Below are positions 23,080 to 35,379 of a DNA stretch of 64,000 bases, in pieces. Position 1 is the stretch's first letter; each line of letters opens with the position of its first letter. The stretch is taken from NCBI GenBank assembly GCA_018398575.1, contig JAGTXZ010000010.1:62001-126000 (forward strand), given 5' to 3'. The notes under the pieces are model-generated. The model did not search any database and was not told the DNA's origin. It saw only the letters and a program-made list of their open reading frames with translations. This stretch comes from Ampelomyces quisqualis. Lineage: Eukaryota; Ascomycota; Dothideomycetes; Pleosporales; Phaeosphaeriaceae. The position numbers and the translations under genes were made by a program.

Positions 23080-24450
23080 CTAAGCTAGTCCTTCTTATCT
23101 AGTTATATAGGCTTTTTAATTAAATATAGCATAGACAAATTACGCTTCTTTAAAAGTAGGCTAGCCTAGACGCAGCTACTAGGCTTAACGTCTTATAGGG
23201 CATGCGTTAGCAGGTACACAACGCGCTCTATATATAGAAGGCTGTAACAGCTACTACTACTTGCAGAGTAGTAATTATCTTACTAGTTAGTTATATTAGG
23301 ATTAGGTGCTGTGTCTGCTAGTGCTGCACTATCTACTACAGTAGTCTACACTATTACGTTATATTAAGGCTAACCTAACAGTATTTACGCGTTATACTAG
23401 CAAAAGTATATCTAGTTCTTATAACATTTGCGTTGCTTACTATTTATAACTACTTAATAACACTTTATTTCTTCTTTATACTATTGCACTAACCTATTAT
23501 ACTTATCTAGTTCTAGTTACTATTTCTCTTTAGTTAAGGCAATTACGTTAAGTACATTGCCTTTAATTGTAATATTATAGGCCTACGTTACAAATTCTTT
23601 CTATACGTCTTCTGCTATAATGCTCTAGCTACCTCTATAGTTCTTAAACTACAGCTGTTTATCTGCCTTATAAAGGTATTCTAGTACAAGTTTATCTGTA
23701 TATCTATACTCTTCTAGCAAAACATCTTTTACTTTACCTAATACTTTACGCACGCGTATATAGATAGTATCCTATACAAGTTATTATATATTATATTACG
23801 TTTAGACCTACTTACATTATTAGTATCTTTGTGTAGGACTTTTCCCTCCTCTCTAACATCCTTCTCTCTATTCTTTTCTATTAAGCAGTTTGCCTTCTTC
23901 TTCTCTTTGTTGTTATAATTGTCTATAAGCGCATTGTAGCAATCTTACTCCTCTTCTATGCAGTTAGCTAGGATATTATCTACGTTATTATTATAGGTAT
24001 CCTTTAGTACTAAAATGTTAGCCCTGTTATTCTCTTGTTAGTTTGTGTATATAGTAATATCCTGTTGTATATTATCCTATATAAGAATCTGTTAAATACC
24101 TTCTAGGTTCTTCTATTTTTTGCAAATAGCATTAAAGTAGTCTGCTTTCTGTTAGCTAATACTATATGTAGAACTTGCAACATACTCTCTATAGTGTGTC
24201 TATAGAAGAGTATAGTTTTCCTAGTGCTATTGTTATTAAATTCTCTTATTACGTTAAATATAACTAAGCCTATTAGTGCTACTATATTTACACTTAGTTT
24301 ATTAAACTTCTTTTAATTCCTAGTTATTACAGCAATACTCTATTTCCTATTATTATAGAATAACTATGCTATTACTACTGCGAGACTAGAGTTTAAAAAT
24401 CTAGTAGATTTAGGCTGTCTTTAGTTAGCTAGTATAGCTGTTTTAGAGGT
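23080..24450 (-). pseudogene. Unknown decayed ORF of the giant element
   Basis: Minus-strand frames stay open apart from RIP-type stops. The first part (about 24,250-23,800) is Asn/Lys-rich (YNALIDNYNNKEKKKANCL). After a frame change a second stretch (about 23,740-23,080) contains YRYTDKLVLEYLYKADKQL and a helical segment (EKQQLELDKYNRLVQQYKEE read with former Gln). No domain is recognised. It lies downstream of the Plavaka transposase in the same orientation, so it may be a companion gene. Confidence 0.45.
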
Positions 24451-25074
24451 GTACTTACGTTCTTTAGGTCTTATAGTAGGTAAACAAAGTCTTTAAGTAG
24501 TTTGCTAGGCTTAAGAACCTATCTATCTAGGTAGTTTAATGTATAGGCACTAGTAATTTCTAGTTGTTCTTACCTTATTACGTAGGTTTGCAAGTTGCTG
24601 CACATGTCTAGTATCTAGGCGCCTACTATTAGCTACTGTCCTTAGCAGGCTATAACAGTACCTATATAGTAAGTAGCTTCTTTACATAGTGTTAAGCTAA
24701 TATGCAATTAAACTAACAATAGCAGAGTATTCTATACTTCTATCTAAGCGTCTAGTAGTATTTAGGCGTATATATACCTGCGTACATTAAGCTATAGTAT
24801 TATTACTATACTATATAGCGTCTTTCTATTATTAGTAAGTAGTTGCGTTACTAGAATAACTCTTGCCTTCTCTAGTGTAGTCTTGTTTTCTAGTAATATA
24901 CTTTCCTTTGCCTAGCATTTTTCTTTTCTTTATAGTAGTAACTTAAATAGGTCTATACTAGATAAGAAGGGTTGCAACTCTATAACAGTTAAAACTACTT
25001 AATTGTGTATAATAAGGCATCTTCCTATAATGCGACAGCCTTAAGTCTAATAGTAGTTTTCTTTTAACTACGAA

Positions 25075-25920
25075 CGTTAGAAAAACACAACGTTAGCAAC
25101 ATCTGCGACATTGGCAACACTGTTAACACAACTGTACTGCTAGCTACCAGACGGTTCTTGACCGTGCTCAACTGTCCCTAGAGTCCCCTATTTGTTCTGG
25201 CTGCCTAATTAGACTAAAACGCTCAAATTGATCCACCTGATCCACTGGACCCACCTGCCCCACCCGCGCAATTACGTAATTATCCTAAAAACCTAAAATA
25301 TAGAGCTTAATTCCCTCTTTAAAACGCACTATTCAGAATTTTTATAGCTGCTCTAGTTGCTGAGATGCACGGCAGTGAAGTTTGTAACTTTTTAATGTTC
25401 TTTGCCAAGGCTTGTTTTCGCTAAAGCTCTAGCACTTTAACTAGATAATATATTATATTTTTTTTTAAAGAAATAGTAACTAAAGTGTAGATTTTACCCT
25501 AGGACTATTTTATTTTAATATATTATAGTGTAGGCGTTGAGATCTACTGTGTTGAACGTCCTTTAAAGTTTTTTTAAAAAAGTTTATAACTTTAACGCGC
25601 TATATCTCAATAACTAGAGTAGCTAAAAAAAATCTGAATAGTGCATTTTAAAGAGGGAATTCTGCTCTACATTTTGTATTTTTAGGTTACTTACGTAATC
25701 ATGAAAATACAGCAATACAGTTACGTGAGTAAAATTGGCGATATTAGCGACACTAGCAACACTAGCAACACTAGCGACACTGTTAGGTTGCTATTAGGTT
25801 GCTAGCGACTAGAAGTAAGTGGGGCGACTTTAGCAAATTGTCTGGTGGACAGTATTGCTGTTAGGCTGCCGCGAGTTGCAGCGATTGGGCCAATCAGATT
25901 AATCTTAAATTTTCCTAATA
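25075..25920. mobile_element. Non-autonomous Plavaka-type element, copy B (nested)
   Basis: This 846-bp copy is in plus orientation, starting CGTTAGAAAAA and ending TTTTCCTAATA (canonical ...AACG, mutated), with AA on both sides (25,073-25,074 and 25,921-25,922). It matches copies A and C throughout, including the internal palindrome. It is inserted inside the giant element in the opposite orientation to it. Differences from A are mostly G to A and C to T. Confidence 0.88.
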
Positions 25921-26527
25921 AACGTTTTCTGTATATTAGTCCTTTAGGTTTTTAGTTTATGTTAGCTTATTGTGCTTATGCTACTACTGCGTCTAAATTT
26001 CTCTTGTTAACAAGTAAGTAAGGCTGCAGATCTAGGAGTGTATAGTATTTAATCTCTAGGCTGTCTTATTAGGTAACTTTTTAGTTAGGCTAGTGTAGTA
26101 GTTAGTTATACTTCTGTTTTAATCCTAGAGTTAAGGCTTAAGGACAGTAGCGTTAGAGTCTAGATAGTTTTTAGTCTCTGCAGCGTCTTAGTTTTTAGTA
26201 TATTAGTTCTAGAGTTATATCTTCTAGAAGCCTAACCTTTACACTATTGTCTATTAGCGCTTATTTTAGCGCTTGTTTAGATAGAGATATAGTGTGCTGC
26301 TAATATTACTTAAATTTACTACTTAGTACAAAGTATACAGAGTAAGCGCTTACTCTTTAAATATTAGAAAACTATTAGTAAGGGTAGTAGAAGTAAGTAA
26401 TATATGTAGCGCAACAGAGTTTTTACTTTATAAGTATAAGTAGGGTTTTTGTAACACATACAGTCTAATATTGCCTTAAATTCTACTAGAGCGTAGCAGT
26501 TAGGCTATTTAATTAGATAGCCTTTTG

Positions 26528-26885
26528 TTCTTAACTGCGTGCTAGCGTATATAACAGTTATCTACTGTTAGCACAAATAGTTATGCGCACAATACAGGTA
26601 ATTAGGCCCCTTTCTATTCTTAACTACGTGCTAGCGTATATAATAGTTATCTACTATTAGCATAAATAGTTATGCGCGCAATATAGGTAATTAGGTGCTC
26701 TTTTGTCCTTAACTAAATATTAGCGTATATAATAGTTATCTACTATTAGCACAAATAGTAGTGCGCGCAATACAGGCAATTAGGTACTCTTCTATTCTTC
26801 TATTCTCTACTAAATGTTAGCGTACATAACAGTTGTCTACTATTAGCATAAATAGTTATACGCGCAATATAGGCAATCTAGTAGC
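26528..26885. repeat. Tandem array 1 in the giant element, ~92-bp unit x4
   Basis: There are four imperfect units, each with TTAGCGTATATAACAG followed by TAGCACAAATAGTTATGCGC and ending in a GCAATTAGG-like segment. Units start near 26,528, 26,620, 26,708 and 26,803. The array lies between the minus-strand genes. Confidence 0.8.
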
Positions 26886-27899
26886 CCTACACGTAGAAAA
26901 CTATTTACCTAGTAAGTTGTTAGTATAGATTTAGTATACTACTATACTAGTTATGTTTGTAGTTTAATTGTAAATAACGCCTAGTATATCTTTAATACAA
27001 CTGTCTCTTATAATACGCTGTGCTAGCATGCCTTTGTAGATATCTATATTTACGCCTATCTATCTCTCTCCTTTATGTAGTAATATATGCTATTACATTT
27101 ACTTTTAAAGCCTAATTTGTACTCTAATATCTATACAAACAAATTGTAATTAAGGTTGTTAATATACTTGTCTATTGCTAGCAGGTTATAGTATATATAC
27201 AACAGCTAGTTTGTTCTAATAAGAGTATGCTTGTTTCTAGTTACATTTAACACTAATATAGTTGTCATTTTAGAGGTGATTTGTATTATACTTAACTCTT
27301 TGTTAACTGTTTTTATTATCTTTCTATATAGGTTTCTATCTAGCAAAGCTTACTTCTAATTATTATTTAGTTTAGTTTTATTCTATTGCAAGCGCATCTG
27401 TTAGGCTGCATTATAGTTATATTAAACAGTAAAGTGTATAATTGTCTAGATAAGGTAACTATTAGCTGCGTTCTATAGTAGTCTGTTCTGTTATAATGCG
27501 ATTGCTCTTATAATTTGCTATAGGTATTCTTTTACTGTAGTTGTCTATAGAGAACAGCTTGGCATCTTCTACCTCTTTATCTCTTGTTTTACGTTAGAGT
27601 ATATTAAGTTATATTCTTCTGCTGTTAGTTATATTATATTGCATATGCTATCTTTTAACAATTATATCTAGTGTTACTGCAGTAGTGCTATTCTTCTATC
27701 TGCACTAACTAGCAATTCTAGGTAACTATTATAATATCTCTATAATACTTACGTACGTAGATAAGAGTTGCTATTATTACGCGTTTGTAGTAGTGTATAG
27801 TATATAGTAAAGAGGTTGCGTTAGCAGCCTTACGCTACAGTCCTGTGTTATAGCGCTTGTTATATTAGCAGGTTTACGTTCTATTAGGTAGGCTAAAGT

Positions 27900-30800
27900 A
27901 ATAGTAGAGCTATTATTAGATATATAATTCTATTTACTATGTCTAATGCTATATACTAGTTGTCTTACTACACTTACTTCTGTTTATAATTCTGCACTAT
28001 ACGTGTCTAGTCTTAATTAAACGTAAAAGAATACAGTCTATTATATTTGTCTTAATTAATGTAATTATTTATATAATAAGAAACAGAGACCTTATTGTTA
28101 AGTATAGGTAGATCCTTTAGTACTAAGTGTATAGGGCAAACAATAGTTATTATATTAAATACCTTAAATGCTTATAATATACATTACTTAGTCTTTATAC
28201 TATATATACAGTAGCGCACGCTTAGTATCCCTATTATATTATTAATTTAACTATTATTATTAAACGCTATAACCTTGCAGAAGGCACCTATATACTTATA
28301 TTTCTTTCTGTCCTTATCTTAGTGTTTATTGTTAATAAATGTAAGTATTAGGTGCACCTAAGCTATAGCTCTACTATTTGCAATAGTCTAAGATAGTTGC
28401 GTATAGTTCTTATATTTAAACTCTTGCACCTACATATAATCTTTGCGCTATTTTCTAGTCTTATACTAGTTAGGCGCATATTACACAATGTCTTCTTTGT
28501 AATATTTAGGGTTATTATAGCGTTTACCTAATAGCCTTAAGTATCTTATAGAAGAGTGTATTTTTACATTTATCTTATTTACCTAGTAAGAGTTAGGGTC
28601 CTGTCTGTCTTTATTATATAGAGTAACAAGGCAGCTAGTTACCTTCTAACAGTAGTGTTAGATAAATACTGCAGCAGCATGTGTAAAGTCTAGCAACATA
28701 ATATGTGCAGTAACCTTACTAAGAGGCAGTATAATAGAATTTAGTAACATGCTTAGTATAGACTATCTAAGTTGTTTAAATAGTATTGCTGTTAATACGC
28801 TTATAGTAAAGGTGTACTTGCGCTAGTTAGCAGTAGTACACTATTAACTTTAGTTTATAACTATCTTATATTTAAACGCTATAAGTGTAAGCTGTCTAGA
28901 GTTGTAGAGGCAGATCTGCGCAAGAAAATCTCTCTTATTTGTTATTAGGTAGAATTGTTTTACTATTATAATATAGTAGGCCTTACTATTTATTCTAGTG
29001 TATATACTATTAAGGGCCCTATATATATAGATATTATTAATAATATAGGTTAGCGCGTGCTATTTAGGGTAGTTAAAATCCTTTTCTTCTTCTTACGTCT
29101 ATCTAAAAGGTTAAAACTCTTCTTTTAGAACATCTATTTATTTAATAGCTAACAACATATACCCTAACGTGTTTTTGTTATAACTTTTGTATTATAAGAG
29201 TACTAGCAGATTGCACGCAGCTTAGATAAAATGCAACGCGTACAGTGCCTTAGTTACTAGTAGAGGAGATACTACTACTACAAATTAGCAAATTACTGCT
29301 TTTTATTCTGCGCTAGTCTACTGCAATACTTCTATAAAAGCCCTCTTGTTATTAAACTATTTTAGTCTAGTATTATACTTAACTTAGCAAAACCTTTTAT
29401 TTAACTAGGCACAGCTGTTATCTTCTGCTACTAGAACTGCAGCACTATTCTAGCTCTTCTTTTATCTAGGGTATATGTCTATTAGCATGTCTTTTGTAAA
29501 TTCTAATATCTTTATAACTAACCCCTTAAGTAGTAGATATAATATATCTATAGCTAACAACTTATATATATTAAAGTTATAGTAATTCTAGCCAAAGCAC
29601 TCTACTAGATAAACGTAATCTTTGTATCTTTTATTAAAACAACAACTCTATTACAAGCGTGTATACTCTTCTATTTGCTATAGATATTTGTTGCATAAGT
29701 TCTCTTGTTTGTCTAGTAGTACTGTGCATTAAGTATAGTGTCTGTTTTTCTTTATACTTATTAGTAGCACTTACTCTTTATAGTTAGCTAGAATTGCACA
29801 AATAGTTAGGTAACACTATTACGTCTGTTAGTTAGCACACTCTAGCTGTATACTGTATTTAGCAGCCCTTTTAAGTGCTGCAGTTACTAGTTAGCGTCTG
29901 TTCTCTATAGTAACTCTCTATTGTTAACGCTGTAGTTAGTACTTACGCAACAACAGTTTGCTTATACAGTAATAATATACTTTACTCTTTAGAATAGAAT
30001 CTAAGAGCTTGGCTGTTAGGATAAATCTAGCTAGTAGTGTCCTAGGTGTTGTTCTGCGTTGTTGTGCCTTATAGTTAAGATTCCTAATAGTAATATATAT
30101 TAGCTATACTACTATATTACTAGACATTATAGACAACTATGTTTTGTCTACTACTAGTATAACTAGTATAAGAGTTATACTATCTAGTAAGCGCTATTAT
30201 ATTAACTACTACTAATCTTCTAAGTATAGTTTGTAATATACTCTTGTAGGTTTGTTAGGCGTGCCTATAAAAGAACATCTAGGTACGTAAACTATCTTGT
30301 TAGTAAATAGGTAATAACTAAGTATAAAGGCAATCTATAATATAATATCCTAGTATATAAATATATATTAGTTAGGTTAAAGGTTTAGTAACCTAGATAT
30401 AATTGCTACGTCCTCTTGTATCTATACGTTGTCTTATAGCCTAGATTAAATGTTTAACATAGCCTGCTACTACTAGCGCTCTAATTAGAACTGTAGCTGT
30501 AAATATAGCTTGTGTAGCTGTGTGTTAGTAAAGAGGCTGTTAACGTTACCTAATGTGCATTTTATCCTTTGCAGCTACAATGCAAACGCTAGTATAAAAA
30601 GAGAACTAAAGGGCTCTACTATATTTTTTCTATTAGTATTAGTACGCGTGCGCTATTTAGCTGTGTGTAGCCTACTACTTTGCGTCTGCTATTCTTAAAC
30701 TAAAGGGTTTACTAGCGTGCTGTCTACTTACTGTCTTAAACAGCTTGTCCTATTCTTGTGTAGACGCTAATATTAGGCCTATCTACTCTATTACTTTATG
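27900..30800 (-). pseudogene. Plavaka-family transposase, RIP-decayed
   Basis: A minus-strand frame of about 950 codons stays recognisable. In order: an N-terminal region with PFSSLFILAFAL near 30,640; KIVYVPRCSFIGTPNKPTRVYYKLY near 30,280; LVVDKT*LSIMSSNIVV then IYITIRNL near 30,130, the Plavaka catalytic-Asp region (family: SDKTxL, TIGNI); LNYKAQQRRTPRTLLARF; KRYKDYVYLVECFG and LLAIDILYLLLKGLVIKILEF near 29,620; a FNYPKQHALTYIINNIYIY motif near 29,060 (family: PKWHALTH); then YLITNKRDFLAQICLYNSR. These match the Plavaka superfamily, related to CACTA/EnSpm and KDZ transposases of fungi. Trp, Gln, Gly and Asp codons are RIP-converted throughout. Limits are approximate. Confidence 0.85.
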
Positions 30801-31989
30801 TTTAGCTAGAGTGTAGTTGCGTTTACATAAGGTATTACTATATAAAGCAGGTACTACGTTATCTAGAGTAGTATCTATTGTGTTACAGCTATTAGAGCTG
30901 TACTATTATATTATAGTGTTAGGGGTTATAACTAGCGTATTGTTAGGTAGTAGGTAGTAACGCGTCTAGCATTAAGTACTGTGTTTAACAAGTCCTGCGT
31001 ACGTCTTAGTGTAAAAGCTACACAGTATACATATACAATCTATTACTAATTTGTTTATATATAACTCTATAGTTTAGATATAAAGAGACTAAGTATGTAA
31101 AAACAGTATTAACATTAGTTACGTAGTGTTAAGGTAGTTACTAGCAGCATCTATTCTATACTGCACAGTCTGTTGTCTATAGTAGTCTACTAAAGTCTAC
31201 TATAGCTAATAGTTACCTAACCTGTGTACAGAACTATGCTAATAGTTGTAGGCGTAATAACTAATATTTTTCTTTCTTTTAATGTTTCTTATTACTCTAA
31301 CAACTGTTATGTTATTACACTAGAGCTTACTTATTAATAACTAAATTAGTTAGGCTAGCTAACATAGCTTAATAAAGATTAATATTAATAATAATTCTTA
31401 TGCTAAAAAATATTAACACCCTAGAATAAACAAGTTACTACGTGTTTAGAATATATATAGTAGAACCTAAATACCTAAAAAGGTAAGTATACCTGCAAGT
31501 AGACACGTACAAGGTTTAAAAGTATAAAAAAAATAGACTAGTAGCTTTAGCAGCCTAATATACAACCTGTACCAAGGTAGCTAGGCTTAGTATAGATAGA
31601 AGCAGGTAGAATAGTGTACTATATATACTATAGGTAAAACTAGTAATAGGCATAGGTAATTACTTAATAGTAAGAAATAATAAGTATAATTTATATATAG
31701 TGTTAACTAATGTTCTAAGCAGCTAGTATATTTAATCTTTTCTAGTTTTAAAATGCCTGCAGATCCAATTCATATTCTTTCTCTAGCACAGTATAGGATA
31801 GTTATCTACTAAAGACTACTATTCTAACTTGCCCTAATGTACAAATATAATAGGAGCTAAATAGTAATAAAGACTGTTAACAAACTACTGTATATTAAAC
31901 GCATCTACGTGCTGCTTACTCTTAAACTATTAGCGCTAATAGAGCATATAATAGCCTTGCTAGCTAGCTATTCTCTGCCTCTTACTATA

Positions 31990-32310
31990 TATACGTTTTC
32001 CTAACTTTAAAACTAGAGATAAATTTACCTATATATCTCTAGTCTTAGGGTTAAGGTAATAGTCTTTTATTAAAACATACACAGAACCTAGTGTTATTTT
32101 TATTTATTATACACTTGCGCCTCTTTACACTTTTCTAACCTTAAAACTAGAGATAAATTTACCTATGTATCTCTAGTCTTAGAGTTAAAGTAATAGTCTT
32201 TTGTTAAAACATATACAAAACCTAGTGTTATTTTTATCTATTATACACTTACGCCTCCTTATACTTTTTTAACCTTAAAACTAGAAATAAATTTACCTAT
32301 ATACCTATGT
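31990..32310. repeat. Tandem array 2, ~133-bp unit, 2.5 copies
   Basis: The motif AAAACTAGAGATAAATTTACC recurs near 32,003, 32,139 and 32,277, followed by TATCTCTAGTCTTAG and a conserved CCTAGTGTTATTTTTAT segment. It is upstream of the Plavaka transposase. Confidence 0.75.
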
Positions 32311-32592
32311 ATACAGCTGCTTCTTAACACGTAACTTGTACTCTTAATTTAATATTACTGTCTTTATATATATATATTTCTTATAAGTCTAAGAGACTTA
32401 ATTCTTTATTATATTTTTATTCTTATAAAACTAAAACTATACCTATTACGTCTATATGTTTGTATAGTTTAAAAATCTAGAACTAAGCTTTACTATATTG
32501 TTAGCACTACACTTACGCTACTTCTTAGCCTACTAGTATAGAAGCAAATTTATGTCCTAGATAGACCCTTTAGTAGCTGTTTAGATGTTGTA

Positions 32593-33225
32593 GCTTAACT
32601 AAGATACCTTATAACATATTTAACAACAAGAATCTCTATAATAATAGCTATAATAGCATTCTAAGGCGTACATTAACAACTTAGCCTAACTTAAGAGCGC
32701 TGTTATTGCAACAACTTTGTTATGTCTTGCAATACTATTACTTAACTAAGATACCTTATAGCGTGTTTAAAAGCAAGAATCTCTATAATAATAGCTACAA
32801 TAGTATCCTAATGTATATATTAATAACTTAGCCTAACTTAAGAGCACTATTATTACAATAACTTTATTATATCCTGTAACACTATTACTTAACTAAGATA
32901 CTTTATAGCGTGTTTAAAAGCAAGGATCTCTATAATAACAGCTATAATAGCATCCTAATACGTATATTAATAACTTAGCCTAACTTAAGAGCGCTGTTGT
33001 TACAATAACTTTGTTATGTCCTATAATACTATTACTTAACTAAGATACTTTATAGCGTGTTCAAAAGCAAGGATCTCTATAATAATAACTATAATAGCAT
33101 TCTAGTGCGCACATTAACAACTTAGCCTAACTTAAAAGCGCTGTTATTACAATAACTTTGTTATGTCCTATAATATATATTAACAACTTAGCCTAACTTA
33201 AGAACGCAATTCTTATACTATTAGG
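32593..33225. repeat. Tandem array 3, ~147-bp unit x4
   Basis: Units begin CTTAACTAAGATAC near 32,594, 32,741, 32,888 and 33,036, then ATCTCTATAATAATAGCTA, TTAGCCTAACTTAAGAGCGC and AATAACTTTGTTATGTC. Copy C is inserted just right of the array. Confidence 0.8.
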
Positions 33226-33280
33226 TAACTAGAAGATATTAGAGATACAACTACAATTTACATGCTTTTGTCTATATATT

Positions 33281-34115
33281 CGTTAGGAAAACACAACGTT
33301 AGCGACATCCGCGACATTGGCGACATTGTCAGAACAGTCGACCAGACAGTTTTTGACCGTAGTCTACAGTGCCTAGCTACCCCTATTTGTTCTGGCTGCC
33401 TAATTAGACAAAAACGCCTAAATTGATCCACCTGATCCACTGGACCCACCTGCCCCACCCGCGCGATTACGTAATTATCCTAAAAACCTAAAATATAGAG
33501 CTTAATTCCCTCTTTAAAACGCACTATTTAGAATTTTTATAGCTGCTCTAGTTGCTGAGATGCACGGCAGTGAAGTTTGTAACTTTTTAATGTTCTTTGC
33601 CAAGGCTTGTTTTCGCTAAAGCTCTAGCACTTTAACTAGATAATATATTATATTTTTTTTTAAAGAAATAGTAACTAAAGTGTAGATTTTACCCTAGGAC
33701 TATTTTATTTTAATATATTATAGTGTAGGCGTTGAGATCTACTGTGTTGAACGTCCTTTAAAGTTTTTTTAAAAAAGTTTATAACTTTAACGCGCTATAT
33801 CTCAATAACTAGAGTAGCTAAAAAAAATCTGAATAGTGCATTTTAAAGAGGGAATTCCGCTCTATATTTTGTATTTTTAGGTTACTTACGTAATTATAAA
33901 AATACAGCAATACAGTTACGTGAGTAAAATTGGCGACATTAGCGACACTAGCGACTCTGTCAGATCTAGCAACTCTGTTGGGTCGCTGTTGGGTTGCTAG
34001 CGACTAGAAGTAAGTGGGGCAACTTTGGCGAATTGTCTGGTAGACAGTATTGCTGTTGGGCCGCCGCGGGTCGCAGCGATTGGGCCGATCAGATTAATCT
34101 TAAATTTTCCTAACG
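33281..34115. mobile_element. Non-autonomous Plavaka-type element, copy C (nested)
   Basis: This 835-bp copy has perfect termini CGTTAGGAAAA ... TTTTCCTAACG and TT on both sides (33,279-33,280 and 34,116-34,117). It shares the same subterminal 9-bp repeats and internal palindrome as A and B. A short deletion near its start removes part of the GCGACAYTR array. It carries no gene. Confidence 0.88.
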
Positions 34116-34646
34116 TTGTTACAAGCAAAAATCAAAGATAACGTAAAGTTGCAGTTGTTTGTTAGGACATCTCTATCCTAGTACTCTTATTAGGCTCTTT
34201 AACAGCAAAGCCTACCTAAGCAGCTGTAACCTCTCTTATACTATATATAATATATTTCTATTAGACCTTACAAGTAGTAATCTAACGTCTAGATATTAAG
34301 ATATTCTAACTATAACTTATATAACATTAAGTCTTCTATTGTTACTAAGCTTTATTACAGCTTTAAGAACTTCTATTAACGCAAAGAAGTTACGCGTATT
34401 AAACTTATTTACACTAAGATACTGCTAGCTAGTAACAAAAAGAATACCTACTACGCTAGTAGGTATAACTAAGACTTTAAAGGACACCTATATAAATTAA
34501 AACAACAGGCCTACATTTATTTGTCTTAGAGACGCTTAGTAGAGAAGAATATGTATAAGAGGTAACGCGTAATACTTTATAAATCTTGTACATAGTATAT
34601 AAGGTAGTAAACACTTTAAACACATTAATCTCTATAATTAGGCCTT

Positions 34647-35035
34647 TCTAACAACTAGCAGCTACAGTTGCGTTGCACTGTTAGCAACTATTATCTACTA
34701 AAGAATACTACTAGTACTATACGCTACCTACTATTATAGTAGGCTCTTCTAACAACTAGTAGCTACAGTTACGTTGCACTATTAGCAACTGTTATCTACT
34801 AAAGAATACTACTAGTGCTGTACGCAACCTACTACTACAGCAGGCTCTTTTAACTACTAGTAGCTATAGTTGCGTTGCACTATTAGCAACTATTGTCTAC
34901 TAGAGAATACTACTAGTGCTGCACGCAACCTACTACTATAGCAGGCTTTTCTAACAACTAGCAGCTACAGTTACGTTGCACTATCTACAACTATTATTTA
35001 CTAGAAAGTACTATTAGCGTTAATTGTAAGCTATC
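34647..35035. repeat. Tandem array 4, ~102-bp unit x4
   Basis: Units start CTAACAACTAGCAGCTACAG near 34,647, 34,749, 34,850 and 34,952, each with GTTGCACTATTAGCAACT and AATACTACTAGTGCTGTACG. The array lies just upstream of the plus-strand DDE transposase remnant. Confidence 0.8.
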
Positions 35036-35379
35036 TACTGCAATAGGCACTTAGAGCAACTAATTAGTGCTATAATAATACTAGTATAGGTTTAAGGCTA
35101 AGTTTAGATTTTGTTTTATATTAAATGCTATAAGTAGCTACTAGAGTATTAGCATGCGTAAGTGTATTATCTTTACTATATTAGACAGTAGATTACTTAT
35201 TATAGATACATCTAGTTTCTATAGTTATTCTACTACTATAACATTAAGCCTATATTATCTAGTTTATAGATAGGTTAAAGTCTAACGCCTAACTAGTAAT
35301 ACAGTTATGCCTAGACTATTACAAAACGTATTAAGGTTTGTAAACATAAGGCATTATTTCTATATTTAATACTACAACA

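Noticed and set aside
33258..33458. 66-codon minus-strand frame
   Set aside because: It covers the end of copy C. The apparent protein is a translation of the terminal and subterminal repeats.
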